Below, piece after piece: positions 50,386 to 62,274 of a stretch of DNA of 64,000 bases (the first letter of the stretch is position 1; every line of letters starts with the position of its first letter). Origin of the DNA: Fragum whitleyi (Eukaryota; Mollusca; Bivalvia; Cardiida; Cardiidae); assembly GCA_948146395.1 (NCBI GenBank), contig OX411555.1, positions 43,447,225-43,511,224 of the forward strand. Reading direction: 5' to 3'. A model generated the notes under the pieces. That model saw only the letters and a list, made by a program, of their open reading frames with translations, was not told the DNA's origin and made no database searches. The translations under genes were made by a program, and so were the position numbers.

Positions 50386-50448
50386 TGGTTGAAAAAGGGT
50401 ATAACGCCACTTTTTACATTTTTTTTCAGTGATATCGCGGTGGCTGTT
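50386..50448 (-). repeat. SINE 3' fragment
   Basis: TTGGTTGAAAAAGGGTATAACGC...GATATCGCGGTGGCTG matches the SINE tail end in reverse; the remainder is absent. Confidence 0.4.
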
Positions 50449-50615
50449 ATGGTTCGGTGAGCTTCCGACTGCGATATGACGACCTCTCTTGATATTTAAC
50501 AAAATTTTGAAATGAAAAAGTACATTTATTCGTAGTCATATGATTGTAAATGCAAACTTGTTTCGAAATAATTACCGTCAATTGAGGGGTATATGTAATC
50601 ACTGGTATATTTCAG

Positions 50616-50753
50616 TGGGAATGTTGTGGGGTCAGTAACGACGAAGAAGGATATAAAGACTGGACTGTTAACGAATACTTTAATTGTACGCCTGGGATAG
50701 AAATACAGTTTGAGTTCTGCTCTGTTCCACATACATGTTGTAAAGTAAACGAT
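50616..50753 (+). CDS. Tetraspanin gene B, exon 4 (CCG core of large loop)
   Basis: 46 codons, phase 0. WECCG start, YKDW, and VPHTCC near the end, giving six of eight loop cysteines. It is two codons shorter than gene A exon 4 between the third and fourth cysteines. ATATTTCAG acceptor, GTAAGT donor. Its 3' two-thirds plus the donor is repeated downstream in decayed form. Confidence 0.9.
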
Positions 50754-50759
50754 GTAAGT

Positions 50760-51112
50760 AACGAATATTTCGAATGTACGCCTTGGATAGAAATCCAGTT
50801 TAAAGTTTTTCTGTTTCCCATACATGTTGAAAATAACGATGTAAGTCAAGAATATTGCAATTGTACGACTATGATAGAAGGCCTACAGTTAGAACGTTTT
50901 TTTCTGTTTCAAACACGTCTTGTCAAGTAAACAATGTAAGTAAAGAATATTCCATCTGTACGCTTATGATGGAACTACATTTTTATAGCCTTTCTGTTCC
51001 CATACGTCTTGTAATGTAAACGATGCAAGCAAAGCATACTTCACCTGTTCGCCTGGAATACACATCCAATTTGAGATTTGTGTTGTACCCCATTCATGTT
51101 GTTAAGCAGAAA
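50760..51112 (+). pseudogene. Array of decayed partial copies of exon 4 of gene B
   Basis: Four tandem units of about 87-95 bp, each resembling the last 84 nt of exon 4 plus its donor: (A)ACGAATAYTT...TGTACGCCT...ATAGAAAT...CAGTTT...TCTGTT...CATACATGTTG...GATGTAAGT. Donor-like GTAAGT recurs at 50841 and 50936 and is decayed at 51025. The copies lack an acceptor and contain stops and shifts, so they are non-coding. Two further remnants can be recognised around 51838-51985. Confidence 0.8.
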
Positions 51113-51251
51113 ATGTTTGTGACGTATTTTCAACTGAACCAGAATTGGGGTATTAAGCATCTTCACGAGTCAAGGGGTATCGAATCAATAGCTTCTTCTC
51201 GAATAAGATAAGTAAAACGTTCGAAACCCTTGGTTCGACAAGATGGGTAAG

Positions 51252-51405
51252 AAGGTAGTGGACCCGTAATAGTTCGGTAACTTTTCAGAAGTAATGAACC
51301 TTAACAATGTTGACCTAGGTTTCCAAATGATTTTCGTTAGGAAATCTTGGTCATTATTGTGAAAGATTCGATATGTTACGAAACTATTACGGGTCCACTA
51401 CATAA
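51252..51405. repeat. Short palindromic MITE (family 3), copy 3
   Basis: GTAGTGGACCCGTAATAGTTC at the left and GAAACTATTACGGGTCCACTAC at the right are inverse arms; the centre has GACCTAGGTTTCC and GGAAATCTTGGTC. The clearest copy of the family. Confidence 0.75.
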
Positions 51406-51837
51406 ATGATCCGTTACCGGGTGAAACTGCCCAAATAACTTCACATGGTAATTCCAGCTGCCTTACACAAATTATACGGGACAAACACTATTAGACTAAT
51501 CCGAATAGATAGCATTTCAATCGCGTAATCTTTGTGAAAATTAAAAGAGACAATAAATAGAAAATAATCCATACTTTGAAGGGTCTAGATACTCAATCAA
51601 TTTCGTTCGAAACCAGATTTACCGACTTTTCAAACTTTGTGTATTTTTTGTAATGACCCCTTACGCAGTTAAATAAATATCACATGTCTTTAAATCTTTG
51701 GTTTCCATACGAACCATCCCATTTTGTGGACATTTGAATTATCTGCACTTTGGTACCAGATTTGTTTAGGTTTAGGTCATTTAGATGCCTTCAAAAATCT
51801 CCAAAATGCAATGCCTAATTTCTTTTGCGTTTGCGTA

Positions 51838-51985
51838 TATAAGTAAAATTATACCATTTTTACTCCTGCATAGGATGAAACTCAGTTTTAGTTGTGCTCT
51901 GTAACTTTAACATGTTGCAAGTAAATAATTAGATTAAAGAATATGTCAATTTACATCTTGGTTGAATACAATTTCTTAGTTCAGT
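51838..51985 (+). pseudogene. Remote remnants of exon 4 copies
   Basis: CTCCTGCATAGGATGAAACTCAGTTTTAG TTGTGCTCTGT...CATGTTGCAAGTAAAT, then AAAGAATATGTCAATTTACATC...GTTCAGTTCTTG, follow the same order of blocks as the array at 50760-51112. Weak but consistent. Confidence 0.4.
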
Positions 51986-52011
51986 TCTTGTTTGGTTTTC
52001 TATATTTTCAG

Positions 52012-52062
52012 GGAGACATCGTAAACATACTGTGTGGACAAGGAATGGCTGATCCTGATTTG
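52012..52062 (+). CDS. Tetraspanin gene B, exon 5 (short loop exon)
   Basis: 17 codons, phase 0, with loop cysteine in NILCGQG. CTATATTTTCAG acceptor, GTAAGT donor. Same size as gene A exon 5. Confidence 0.85.
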
Positions 52063-52529
52063 GTAAGTACTATCTCAATATTCAGACGAATGGAGACCAT
52101 TTAATAAGTGCAAACAGTGTCTATCGTTGCCAGACTGCTCGGTCTGAACAGGCTGACCAGGTTCGAAACTGTTTTCTGATTCTGAATTTTTATTTTACCA
52201 TAGTTCTAATTTAGTGTTAAAAAGCGTCATTCGGTTTGCCTTTGCGGGTATCAATATCTTTTTTCTACAATTGTGCGAATTTATTTAAATTTTGAATTAC
52301 GATGTATTAAAAATAATTCATATCCGCACTCTTACAAAACACTTTTATAGAAGTACATTTTTTCATCTTTGTAGTTATTAGGTTGAGTGCGAAAAAAGTC
52401 TTTTTAGCTCGCCCTGGACCAAAGTCTCGGAAGAGCTATTGTCATACCCTCGGATGTCGGCGTCGGTGTCAGCGTCGGTGAAGGCGTCCGCATTAGTTTA
52501 GAGTTTTTTATTTCTATGAATATTAAGGC

Positions 52530-53700
52530 TTTCATTTAAGACAAGCACCCATGTCAGAATGACCTTGAGATAGTGACCTTGACCATTTAAAAAAAACTCT
52601 TACCAAAAACTTTAACCGAAAAAACTTAACCAAAAGTCTTTAACTTTGCTTATATTTTCTAAATGCTACATAGGGACATCATTACTTCCTATACACACTT
52701 ACCAGGCGATAGGCTTTCATCAGAGACCAAGTGCCTGGACGTTTTGACCTTGATCTTTAACGGACTTAGAAATTTTTTAACTAAAAACTTTAACCAAAAG
52801 ACAAAAAACTTTAACCTCGCTTTTAGTTTCTGAATGCTTTTACCTAGGGACATCATAGCTTCATATATGCACTCACTAGGTGATATGCTTACACCAGAGA
52901 CCGAGTGCCTTGACATTTTTATCTTGACCTTGACCTTTTATGGCCTTAGAAAACTTTAACCAAAAGCTTATACCGAATAAACTTTAACCTTGCTTATATT
53001 TTTTGAATGATTTTACCTAGGGACATCATTACTTCATATACACAGGCTTTCACTGGTTTCCAAGGTCCTTGACTTTTGACTTTAAACTTGAACATTTATG
53101 GACTTGGAAAGTCTTTAACCAAAAACTCTAACCAAAAAACTTTAACCTTGCTCATTTTTTCTGATTGTTTTACTTAGGGACATAATTACCTCATATACTC
53201 ACTCACTAGGAGATGCGCTTTCACCAGAGACCAAGCTTCTTGACATTTTGACCTTGACCTTGACTTTTTTAAACTTAAAAAACTTCAACCCAAAACTTTA
53301 ACCTTCCTAATTTTTTCTGAGTGATTTTACCTGGGGGCTTCATAACCTCATACACAAACTCATCAGGTGATAGGTTTTCACCAATAACCAAGGTCCATGA
53401 ATTTTTTTGTACTTATAAAAACTTTAACAAAAAAACTTTAACCTTACTTGTATTTTCTGAGTGCTTATACCTATGGTCATTATCCCTGATATCCTTACTC
53501 AACAGGTGAGATAGGCTTTTCCTGTGATCAAATCCCTTGACTCTGTGACCTTGACTTTTGAATCTTTAGCATATTGCTTTAAAACTTGCATATTTTTTTA
53601 ATGCCTACAGCTAGAACAGTTATACTTCATAGATAAGATGATTAGATGATCAACCTTTTATTTAATAAAATGAAATTCCAAATTTGTAACTTCACCAGGC
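52530..53700. repeat. Degenerate tandem repeat in intron 5 of gene B
   Basis: A unit of about 140-175 bp with the phrases ACCTTGACCTTTT, AAAACTTTAACC, CTTATATTTTCTGAATG, TTTTACCTAGGGACATCAT and CACTCACTAGGTGATA. Landmark GGGACATCAT occurs at about 52672, 52846 and 53020, with variants at about 53177 and 53333. At least six units, decaying to the right. Confidence 0.75.
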
Positions 53701-53974
53701 TATATGCTTTATTTTACCTAACCTTTTACGCGTAGCTGAAACACTAAAAAAAGTTATTATATTTCTTTCTTACTTTTACGTCAGACTGATATATATTGGA
53801 TCATGGACTTAAACGTAAAAAAATACCTTGAACTTAGATCTTTGGTCAAGTGCTGTTTATTACAAGCAGCAGTTTGGGAGAGCTACGTAGTACGCGGACA
53901 ACTCTAGGACACTAGGTCGCCACTATTAATATTGATAAATGATCAACCCATTTACGTATATGTTTCAAATTAGC

Positions 53975-54075
53975 TTCGGAGTCGCTTTTAAAAAAACACT
54001 TCAATTATATAACGGAGGCTGGAGCACCACACAATAAATTTCTGGTATTTCTCACACCAGGACTACAATTGAATA
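53975..54075 (-). repeat. SINE fragment
   Basis: CAATTATATAACGGAGGCTGGAGCACC and TCTCACACCAGGACTAC match the SINE body in reverse orientation. Confidence 0.45.
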
Positions 54076-54512
54076 TATTCACATGTAATACTCATAATGT
54101 ACTGTAAATAATAATGATAAATATTTAGAACAATAGAAATGGTCAATTATCTGACACGTACTCGTAGAGTGACATTCATGTAGGTTTTTATCTTCAAAAT
54201 TATTGCCCGTTATTGGTTAAACAATTCTCCGATATTTTTTTCAGTTTTCCTGTTCTGATTGATCTCTTATTTGAATTGGAATCAAATTCCACACATTCGT
54301 GATAAAATAACAAAACTAGTCCTTGCATTTTCAATTATCGTAAAAAATATAATAGTTTGTCTCTCCGTTTTTTTTTTCTTTTTTCTTAAATTCATTTCTT
54401 TACTTTACATTTATGTTTATGTTGATGGCCCAGAGTAAAAGATTTGTCACTGCCTATAAAGATATAGGTAGTTACAGCTATTTCGCGCTGAGCTTTCGAT
54501 GTTCTTTAACAG

Positions 54513-54632
54513 GACGCCGCAACCAGAAGTGCCAATATACACACAAAAGGATGTTTCCTTGCCTTTAGAGAAAGACTTCAGAAAAATATTCTGTGGATCG
54601 GAATAGTTGCAATATGTGTTATTATCCCAGAG
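54513..54632 (+). CDS. Tetraspanin gene B, exon 6 (loop end, TM4)
   Basis: 40 codons, phase 0. IHTKGCFLAF gives the eighth loop cysteine, and ILWIGIVAICVIIPE is most of TM4. GTTCTTTAACAG acceptor, GTACGT donor. Confidence 0.9.
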
Positions 54633-54639
54633 GTACGTT

Positions 54640-55065
54640 ATACAGCATCTTGAAATTGACATTGTGAATGATTTTGGAAAGAGTAAAGACTGAAATTGAA
54701 TGTTGGGCAGGAGCGAGTTTCAAATGAAATTAAAGGAAGCTATAATAATATCGGTAATTTCTCCAATTTGGCGAAATTATCGATAGTTTTTTACCTCCTT
54801 TTTTTTTATAAAATATACGTAATTTCCTGTTCTGTTTCTTAACGAACCATTCTGAATCTTCAAAGTCCATACCGGCCAATGAGATTGCCGAATGATTTGA
54901 TCGATTTTGACGAAATGTAGTTCGGTTTAAACGATTTCCAAGTTTTTTTTACATTAAGGGGGCGTTTTGGCGTAATGAGAGAGAGTGCTGCAATATTTTG
55001 AATGGAGCGCTGAGCAAATGGCTTAGAATGGTTTGAATGAAGGTCAATTTCATTATGTAACTAAT
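54640..55065. repeat. MITE family 1 copy starting about 10 bp after exon 6 of gene B
   Basis: CATCTTGAAATTGACATTGTG at the left, a diverged core (AAAGGAAGCTATAAT ... TTTTTTACCTCC) and GGTCAATTTCATTATGTAAC at the right. Confidence 0.65.
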
Positions 55066-55424
55066 TCGAATTATTTTATATACATGATGTATACATATAT
55101 GTAAACGCCTGATGTTAGGAAATAGTTTCTGTTCTTTAAATAGAATAGTCTCTTATTATAATATTTTAAATGGTCATGCAGTTATATATTTGTAAATGTT
55201 TAAATGTATTCTTATATTGTATGTACATGAATGAGGCTTACATAAACAATAAACCTTTTTAAATCCGTAATTACATGTAATTATATGTATTCAATTATGA
55301 TTTAGCTTATTAAGAAATTAAAAAAAAAAAACGCGTATCTCAAGAGAAAGCGTTATTTGGCGTTAAAACGGATCCGAGTCAAAAATGAAACTTTTTTGTT
55401 CCATTAGAATGAAAATTAATTTTT

Positions 55425-55745
55425 ATCTTAAAAATATATAAATATCCATGTGATAACATTCCATTTGCTTTTTATTATAATTATATCACATCGATATTTT
55501 TAGAACAAAGACATAATGCGTTTATTTTTAGAAACTTGTATTTCTGTTAGAACATCGACGAAAATAAAGCAAAAAGAGGTTATAAGATAAATATAATGCG
55601 CATTTAATGTATTGTATGAAAAAAAAAATATCTAACTCGGTCGTGGAAATCGTTAATTCCCCCAACCTCTTTAGTCATTTTTTTCTTCTTTTTGGAAACG
55701 GGGGGGGGGGGGGGGGGGGGAGGTGTTCATACAAAATGTATAACG
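55425..55745. repeat. Repeat family 2, copy 3
   Basis: TTTTTATCTTAAAAATATATAAATATCCATGTGATAACATTCC... through CTAACTCGGTCGTGG, lacking the GTCTCGGCAGAGCC palindrome, with a G run of about 18 near the end (55700-55720). Confidence 0.6.
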
Positions 55746-55924
55746 TATAATATATCACGACAATGGAAAGAGGGTACGATTTAAAGAAACCATTCTACGT
55801 TATAAAGAAAAGTTTAGGGGCAAAAAGAAAGGTTGCTAGTTACAAAATATTTTCTTTTTGTACAAATCACAGGGGTATAAAATCAGGGATTTAAAGATGA
55901 ACACCCAATCTGTTTTATTTTCAG

Positions 55925-56032
55925 CTATTCCTCCTAAAATTGAGTAGTGATCTGCGACATGGAATTGCAATACAGCTGGCGAGACAACTAAGGACCCAAC
56001 AATATGTGGACAGAGTTATCGGTGCTAGATGA
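55925..56032 (+). CDS. Tetraspanin gene B, exon 7 (TM4 end, tail, stop)
   Basis: 36 codons including TGA. Finishes TM4 (LFLLKL) and encodes a basic tail (RQLRTQQYVDRVIGAR). TTATTTTCAG acceptor. No obvious AATAAA close by. Confidence 0.82.
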   Translation, partial: LFLLKLSSDLRHGIAIQLARQLRTQQYVDRVIGAR

Positions 56033-56182
56033 AACTAGCTGAAAAAAACCCACTACACGTAATCAAAATATGAATCATCAATGCACGACTCCAGGGTCAT
56101 TTCTCAGGAGTTGGTGTTCCAACCGAAAATATTATTGTCTTACAAAAGGTCACACTTTGTGAGCAAAATGTCTTAATTACAG

Positions 56183-56281
56183 ATTTATGCAAGCCTAAGA
56201 TACGATATTTTGCTCGCCCTCATTCCAATATTTCTTACATATTTATTCATGATTACCATCCTCGCTGAATTCAAGGGGAAG
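56183..56281 (+). CDS. Candidate extra exon, hydrophobic (uncertain)
   Basis: A 99-nt open stretch in phase 0 between TCTTAATTACAG and GTAAGG. It would encode RYDILLALIPIFLTYLFM and a short polar tail ending EFKGK. It lies 150 bp beyond the stop of gene B. It might be an alternative 3' exon or the first recognised exon of a following gene; no partner exon was found to its right. It could also be chance. Confidence 0.3.
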
Positions 56282-59200
56282 GTAAGGTTTAAACTTGATG
56301 CTCGGTCCCTTTCTTTGTACATCGCATGAATCACCGATAGTTTCATCCTAGAACACAAATTGAGCTTGCGTTTTTAATTCCTTAAGCGAGTACTTCCCCT
56401 TAAGGTAGCAATGGACACATGGCGTCATTTTTTTCCGCCCAATGATTTTTTTTCTTGTTCACATATGTTGTAGATTAACATTGTCTAGTCATTATATCAA
56501 ATTTTGAAGGTACCTTTCCACGCTCGTTTTCATGCTAGAGTTATCTGCCCTTGAGTGGTATAGGCCATTTTTCAGTAAAACGGTTATATTCCTTTAAAGT
56601 CTAGTTTAAAGCCTGTACTAAGTTATAGCTATAAAACACATACATTTAGATAGGCCTTATACACGTACACAATGGCTATTGACAAGAAATTTTCTCTTCG
56701 ATCAATTGCATTTGAACAATTTGCTTTCAAAAGTTAAAAATGCACTATTTTTTGTAATTTTACTAGGTAAAAATGCCACAAAAACCTATTTTTTGAAGAA
56801 ATTACCCAATGAATTTTTCTTATTTTCCGATATGTTTATAATCCATATCTTTACTTGATTTGGTAAAAAAATCAGCATACCTTTCCATGCAAATAAGAAA
56901 GTTTTTCGTTATTTTTCAGTGTTTCCACCTAATCGAATGACGGTTTTAACGCATTTTTATACTTAAATTTAATGATTCGGTCATTCAATTAATATCAAAT
57001 GTTGAAAGGAAGCTAAATTATGAAGTTTTACCATCATTATTCTACGTTATTTCCATAAGTAGAATCTTACGAAAACCGGTCTTTTTAAACAACGCGCAAA
57101 AAGAGCCGTAAAATAAACGAAAACCCACTTCCGGTTTATAGAGTCGGGAGGCCGCTGTCCATTGCCACCTTAAGTAAAAAAAACATGAGATCGACATGAC
57201 TCGTACTTTCTGAGTTTTTTTTTATCTCTGAGATTGCTAGCGGAAGATAATGACATAGCATCTTCGTCATTAATTACGTCATAGCAGTTCTCAAATGTCG
57301 CAAGCGCATAGGCACTTACGACATTTAAGTACTGCTTCGACGATGACGTAAAACAGAAATGTTTGGTTAAACCGATATATGACGATATCTTCTAAAGTTT
57401 CCCGACAACAAGCCGATTTTAACATTTTTCGTTAAGGGTGGACTATATAAATAATGGATACCACATGACCATATGAGCCTATGCGTGACATTTCCAACAA
57501 TTTGAAATGTTCGTGAGGTGCAATCATTGAGAAGCATTGACAACCACAAATTTCAAATTTAAATTTACTTGATGGTCTACAGATACTTGGAGACCATTTC
57601 TATGTATTAAGTGGGCAGTGAAGACTCTGGACAGACTGTGCGGATGCACAGACTGGTCAGAGTCTTTTCTGTGCACATATTTGAAATTGTTGAAATCTCA
57701 CGCACAGGCTTATATCATTCCATATCACCACTTATTTCCTACAAAAGTTTTCATGAACGTAGGTAATGATGCAATTCGCTGGGCACATACCTCATCTTAC
57801 ACAATTTCATGCTTAATTTCGCTTCCTAATATTTCAAAATCTGATTTAGAAATACATTAAAAATGCATTGTAACATAAGTATACTTAGCTCCAAAAGAAA
57901 GTGTGCACTTTTAAAATTTAAATATCTTAGAAGTTCTACTTCTTACCGTCACAATATTTGCATGACAAACAGACTTTTGACCATCGAAAGTTTAAAAAAA
58001 TAAAGCACCTGACACTAGAAGATTTCGGCTAGAAAAGGATCTCAAATTCTGAGCGATTTGCTTGTAAACCCTATTGTTGATGAAGAATTATTCTGGAAAA
58101 ACGTGCAGTTCAATTCTTATGCCCTACCTTGCAATTGATTTACATATGAATGACAATTGTACACTGTAATTTGACCAACAAATTTTGTTGTTAGGCAAAA
58201 ATAAACCCCGTGCGAAGAAAACGCTCAACAAAATTAAATAAGCATTCATGTTCAAATAAAATCTTATTTATCCACTTGCGAAACCCCTTTTGAGTACCAA
58301 ATGATAATGCAAAAGGCCATTGCACTGTCTGGTCTGACGTTACTTGCCAATCAACGTAGAGATTTCTAACGTTGACGCAGATGTAATGTCTATTTGTAAA
58401 TTGAAACTTCTGTTTGGAACTGTTAGGGAGTCTCTTGTCAAATTCGGAAATTAAGTAAAGAAATATACGAAACACCAGTTGTGCTAACCATGCGTCCGCA
58501 GTATTAGCATCTTATCGAAATCGGATTTTATACCTCGTTTCTAAGGGATCAAATTAAGAATATGCAAATAATTTGACAACCAAGAGTTTCTCAAACTTTT
58601 AGAAAAGATACGGAAATACCAAAAGAGAAAGTTCACACTCTCTCTTGAAACTCAGCATAAAAAACAGGGCAATATTGAAACGTCGAGTATTTTGCTTTAT
58701 GCATTTTTTTCTAAAAATCTGTTAGATTACCTTGCATACTTAGCAACGTTTTATTGCAAATCCTACTCCAAAATGGTTTTATTTTATATGCTAAGACATT
58801 GTTGAATACATTGTTCATGAACATATTGTTACGTTACATTTTTTACTGTTCGTCTCTATTCTCACACCATGTGATACAAGGTATTTATATAAAACGATAT
58901 GCGAATAAAAAAAAATTTTCTTGCTTTGTATGAAAGTTCCTTTGGTGGGTACATGTACCTTTTGATATTTTTTCAAAATGACATTTTGTTGTCACTGATT
59001 ATATATATAGTAATAAATCCAAAGACTTTTAGATGATCAAACACATTTTACTTTACAAATTTGTTTCATGAGGTGTAAATATGCACCTCACTCTTCAGAA
59101 GTAAAACACTTACTCACATAAACAGTAATCACAATGTATATGTATCAGAGGCTCCTGATAAGGGTGTTGCATTTTTGCTTCGCTTGAAATAGATAAATAA

Positions 59201-59329
59201 ATGATGTGATTCGTGTGCTGAGTTGTTGGTACTCATTGGGGTCGTCCTACCGGACTATTTCCTACGTGTACCCGCAGAGATGAGATAAGGCCAATAGCTA
59301 AATTCAAAATAGATATAGCTATAAAAAGT

Positions 59330-59590
59330 GCGATTTCTCTTATATAATTGAAATTATGAGCTTCTGGTGGGTTCTTGGAAAGTTATTAAGCTATTTATTG
59401 AACATATATTATTATTGTATTAAAGGTATGGTAAACAGAATAAATAATTTTGTTCGTCTTGAACGAAATTAGCTATTTTAGATTACCTCCCTTGAATTTC
59501 ACTCAAAACTCTCTCCATGCACTCATTCAATTTCATACCAAGAACATTATTCAATAATTCATCCTGTCAATTTTATGATGTTCTTAACTA
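59330..59590. repeat. MITE family 1, 5'-truncated copy
   Basis: From GTGCGATTTCTCTTATATAATTG through core TTTTGTTCGTCTTGAACGAAATTAG / GATTACCTCCC to GTCAATTTTATGATGTTC. Confidence 0.65.
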
Positions 59591-59789
59591 ATTTTTTTTC
59601 ATGAATTCCTGAGATGTCCATTTTGGGAGCCCAGACACAAAGCATTACGTTACTCTGTTAAATGTACGGAACCGACCGACGCTGAGTTGTCGGGAATGAG
59701 AGGGGACCGGACCCTTAGAGCCCTATCGCTGGATTAGCGCATTTTAAGGTAATGGACTCGTAAAAGTTCTGCAATGTTTCGGAGGTAAT

Positions 59790-60216
59790 CAGTCAAGAAC
59801 GACGTAAAATTGACCAGATGATTGATATTGGAATTATTCTAAAATGAAAAGGAATGAGTGTGTGGGGCGAGTTTTGGATGAAATTAGAGGGAGGTAATCC
59901 AATAACGCTAATTTTGTTCAAGATAAACAAAATTAGCGACATTATTACCTCTCTTTGATAAAATGTATGTACTTTTCTGTTTGTGTGTCTTCGTGGACCA
60001 AGCAGACAATTTAAAATTTAAACCAGCCAATAAAGTCGTACAATTATTTGATCGATTTGAATTAAATTTTGACGATTTGGAAATGTTTCCTAATTAATTC
60101 GGGGCGTTTTTGGTCGATTTGAGTGAGTGTAATGAATGAATGAATGGAGCGTTGATTGAATGATTTAGAATGATTTTGATCGGAATGAGTGTCAATTTAA
60201 CGATGTTGTTAAATGT
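59790..60216. repeat. MITE family 1, near-complete copy
   Basis: CAGTCAAGAACGACGTAAAATTG ... GAGGGAGGTAATCC / ATTATTACCTCTC ... GTCAATTTAACGATGTTGTTAAATG. Confidence 0.75.
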
Positions 60217-60335
60217 AATGAACAGTGTTAACCGAGGTTTGCTTATGATTTTCATTAGGAAACCTCGGTCAACATTGTGAAAGTTCATGAGGTCCGAAAT
60301 GTTGCGGAACTATTACGGGCCCACTACCTTAATTT
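60215..60335. repeat. Short palindromic MITE (family 3), copy 4
   Basis: GTGTTAACCGAGGTTTGC, then GGAAACCTCGGTCAACATTG and TGCGGAACTATTACGGGCCCAC; abuts the preceding family-1 MITE. Confidence 0.6.
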
Positions 60336-60675
60336 CGTCGATATAGTATAGGCTTATAAAGGATTTTGATTGTATTAAACTAATTTTAAAATTTAGACTG
60401 CTGTACAGTCGGTCTTGCTAGAGCGACCACGTCTTTGAAGCAACCATTTTTATCAAGCGACCATTTTCAAAATCCCCTTCTTTAAATCAAAGTACATTTA
60501 TGTCGAAAAGTGGGTATAGTCGGCTCAACAATTATTGATAATGAATCCTATGTTGTTAAATCTCACCAGAACCGTCTCAATTAGACGATTCTATTGAGTT
60601 TTTACAACACAGAATTCTTGAGAATGTCATAATAATATGCATATTCAATCAAAAAGTATGTTACGTAATACACTT

Positions 60676-60860
60676 AATGACATCGTGAAATTGACATTTA
60701 ACTCAATCTAAACCATTCTAAATTGCCCACTCAGCCCTCCATTCATTCATTGCAGACACTTACTCAAACCATTCAAAAACGCTCCGAACTCACTGAAAAA
60801 CATATAACAACAACTTTGTTTAAAATAAAAAAAGCTGGGAAAAAACATGATAAAAAAAAT
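60676..60860. repeat. MITE family 1, left-half fragment
   Basis: AATGACATCGTGAAATTGACATTTAACTC to GGGAAAAAACATGAT; the palindromic core and right half are missing. Confidence 0.6.
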
Positions 60861-60944
60861 GTCCAGCAGAATACTAAAATATTCCCCTCGTAAGAAAATA
60901 TCGTTCTTTGGGGAAGATATTTTATCATTCTTAGGGGAAATGCC

Positions 60945-61218
60945 GCCACCTTAGCGCAGTTGGTAAGGTATTAGACTTCCAATCTGAAAGTCGTTGGTTC
61001 GATCCCCGGTGGCGGCAAATATCCTTTCCGACGTTTGTCTCTCACCAATGGGTAGATAATCGTAAACCTAAGTGAGATAGCAGTCGGAGGCTAGTAAAGG
61101 GTGTAATGGTAGTACAGGTGAAAGAAATACCGGGAATCCATTGTTAGGTGCTCCGGCCGCCGCGATATAACTGCAACATTGTTGAAAGCGGCGTTAAACC
61201 CATTCAAACAAACAAAAC
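60945..61218 (+). repeat. tRNA-derived SINE, near full length
   Basis: Head GCCACCTTAGCGCAGTTGGT (A box), anticodon arm TTAGACTTCCAATCTGAAAG, B box GTTGGTTCGATCCCCGG, body, tail CATTCAAACAAACAAA. The best-preserved tRNA head in the window. Confidence 0.8.
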
Positions 61219-61219
61219 T

Positions 61220-62270
61220 CTTAGGGGAAATGTAATGCAGCGGGGAATTTTTTTATCATGCTAGAGTGTTTTTTTTTTTATCATGCTGCGGAGATTATAT
61301 AATTTTGCAACCTGGTAAATTTTTTTCTTATGCAGCATGATACAAATTTGTTCACCAAAATGATTAAAAATTCTTATATGATGAGAAAAAAACATTAAAA
61401 AAAATACCGGCAGCATGATAAAATATTCCACGCCCCATGAATCAAAAATTTTCCTGCAGCTTGATTAAAAAAATCCCCACAGCATGCTAGCATGACAACA
61501 AAATATCAATGCAGTATTTTTTTTATAGCAGCACAAACAAAAACGTCGCAGCATAAGAAAAAACCCCGAGGCATGATACAAATATTTTTCTGTTCTGTCC
61601 TTGCAACATGGTATCATTTTTCCTTGCAGCATAAGAAATATGATAATATTTTTAGGGTACATGATAAAAACAAAATTTCTCTCCATCATGTTGGAAAAAA
61701 TTTCCTACAGTACTTTGCAACGTGATGAAAGATTTTCCCTGCAAGATGATAGAAAAAATTATAAATTTGCTTACAATTTTTTGCTCATGCTTTAGGGAAT
61801 ATTCTCATTATGTTGCAGGGAAAAGTTGTTATCTTGATGTAAGGTGAAAAATATCTTGCCCCAACGACAATTTTTCTATTAAGCTGCAGGGAAAATATTA
61901 AAATGACATTTTTTCATATTGCACAGGTATTCGAAACTATATTTTTCAACCTGCATGAAAATTGTGTATCATGCTGTTGGGAATATCTTTTATCACGATT
62001 TGAGGAATTTTTCTTATCAGATCTATTCTGATGGACAAAATTTTTGTCGACGTGCAGGGAAAATTTGTCATCATGTCGCGGTGAATTTTCCTTTAGCGTG
62101 ATTAAACAAAAAAATCGTGCGTCAAGTAAATTTTTATCATGCCGCAGACAATCTCTATCATCATGCTTTTCTTAATTGTCGGCGTTTTTTTAACCATGCT
62201 GCGAGTCAAATTATCCAACATTCTATAAGAAATTATTTTCATGCTGTAGAGAAATTTTTTTAACAATGCT
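61220..62270. repeat. Irregular AT-rich repeat tract
   Basis: About 1 kb made of recurrent short phrases such as GCAGCATGATAAAA, TTTTTCTGCAGC, AGGGAAAAT and ATCATGC on both strands, at irregular 30-60 bp spacing. No single clear period. The open frames here are by-products. Confidence 0.6.
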
Positions 62271-62274
62271 GGGG

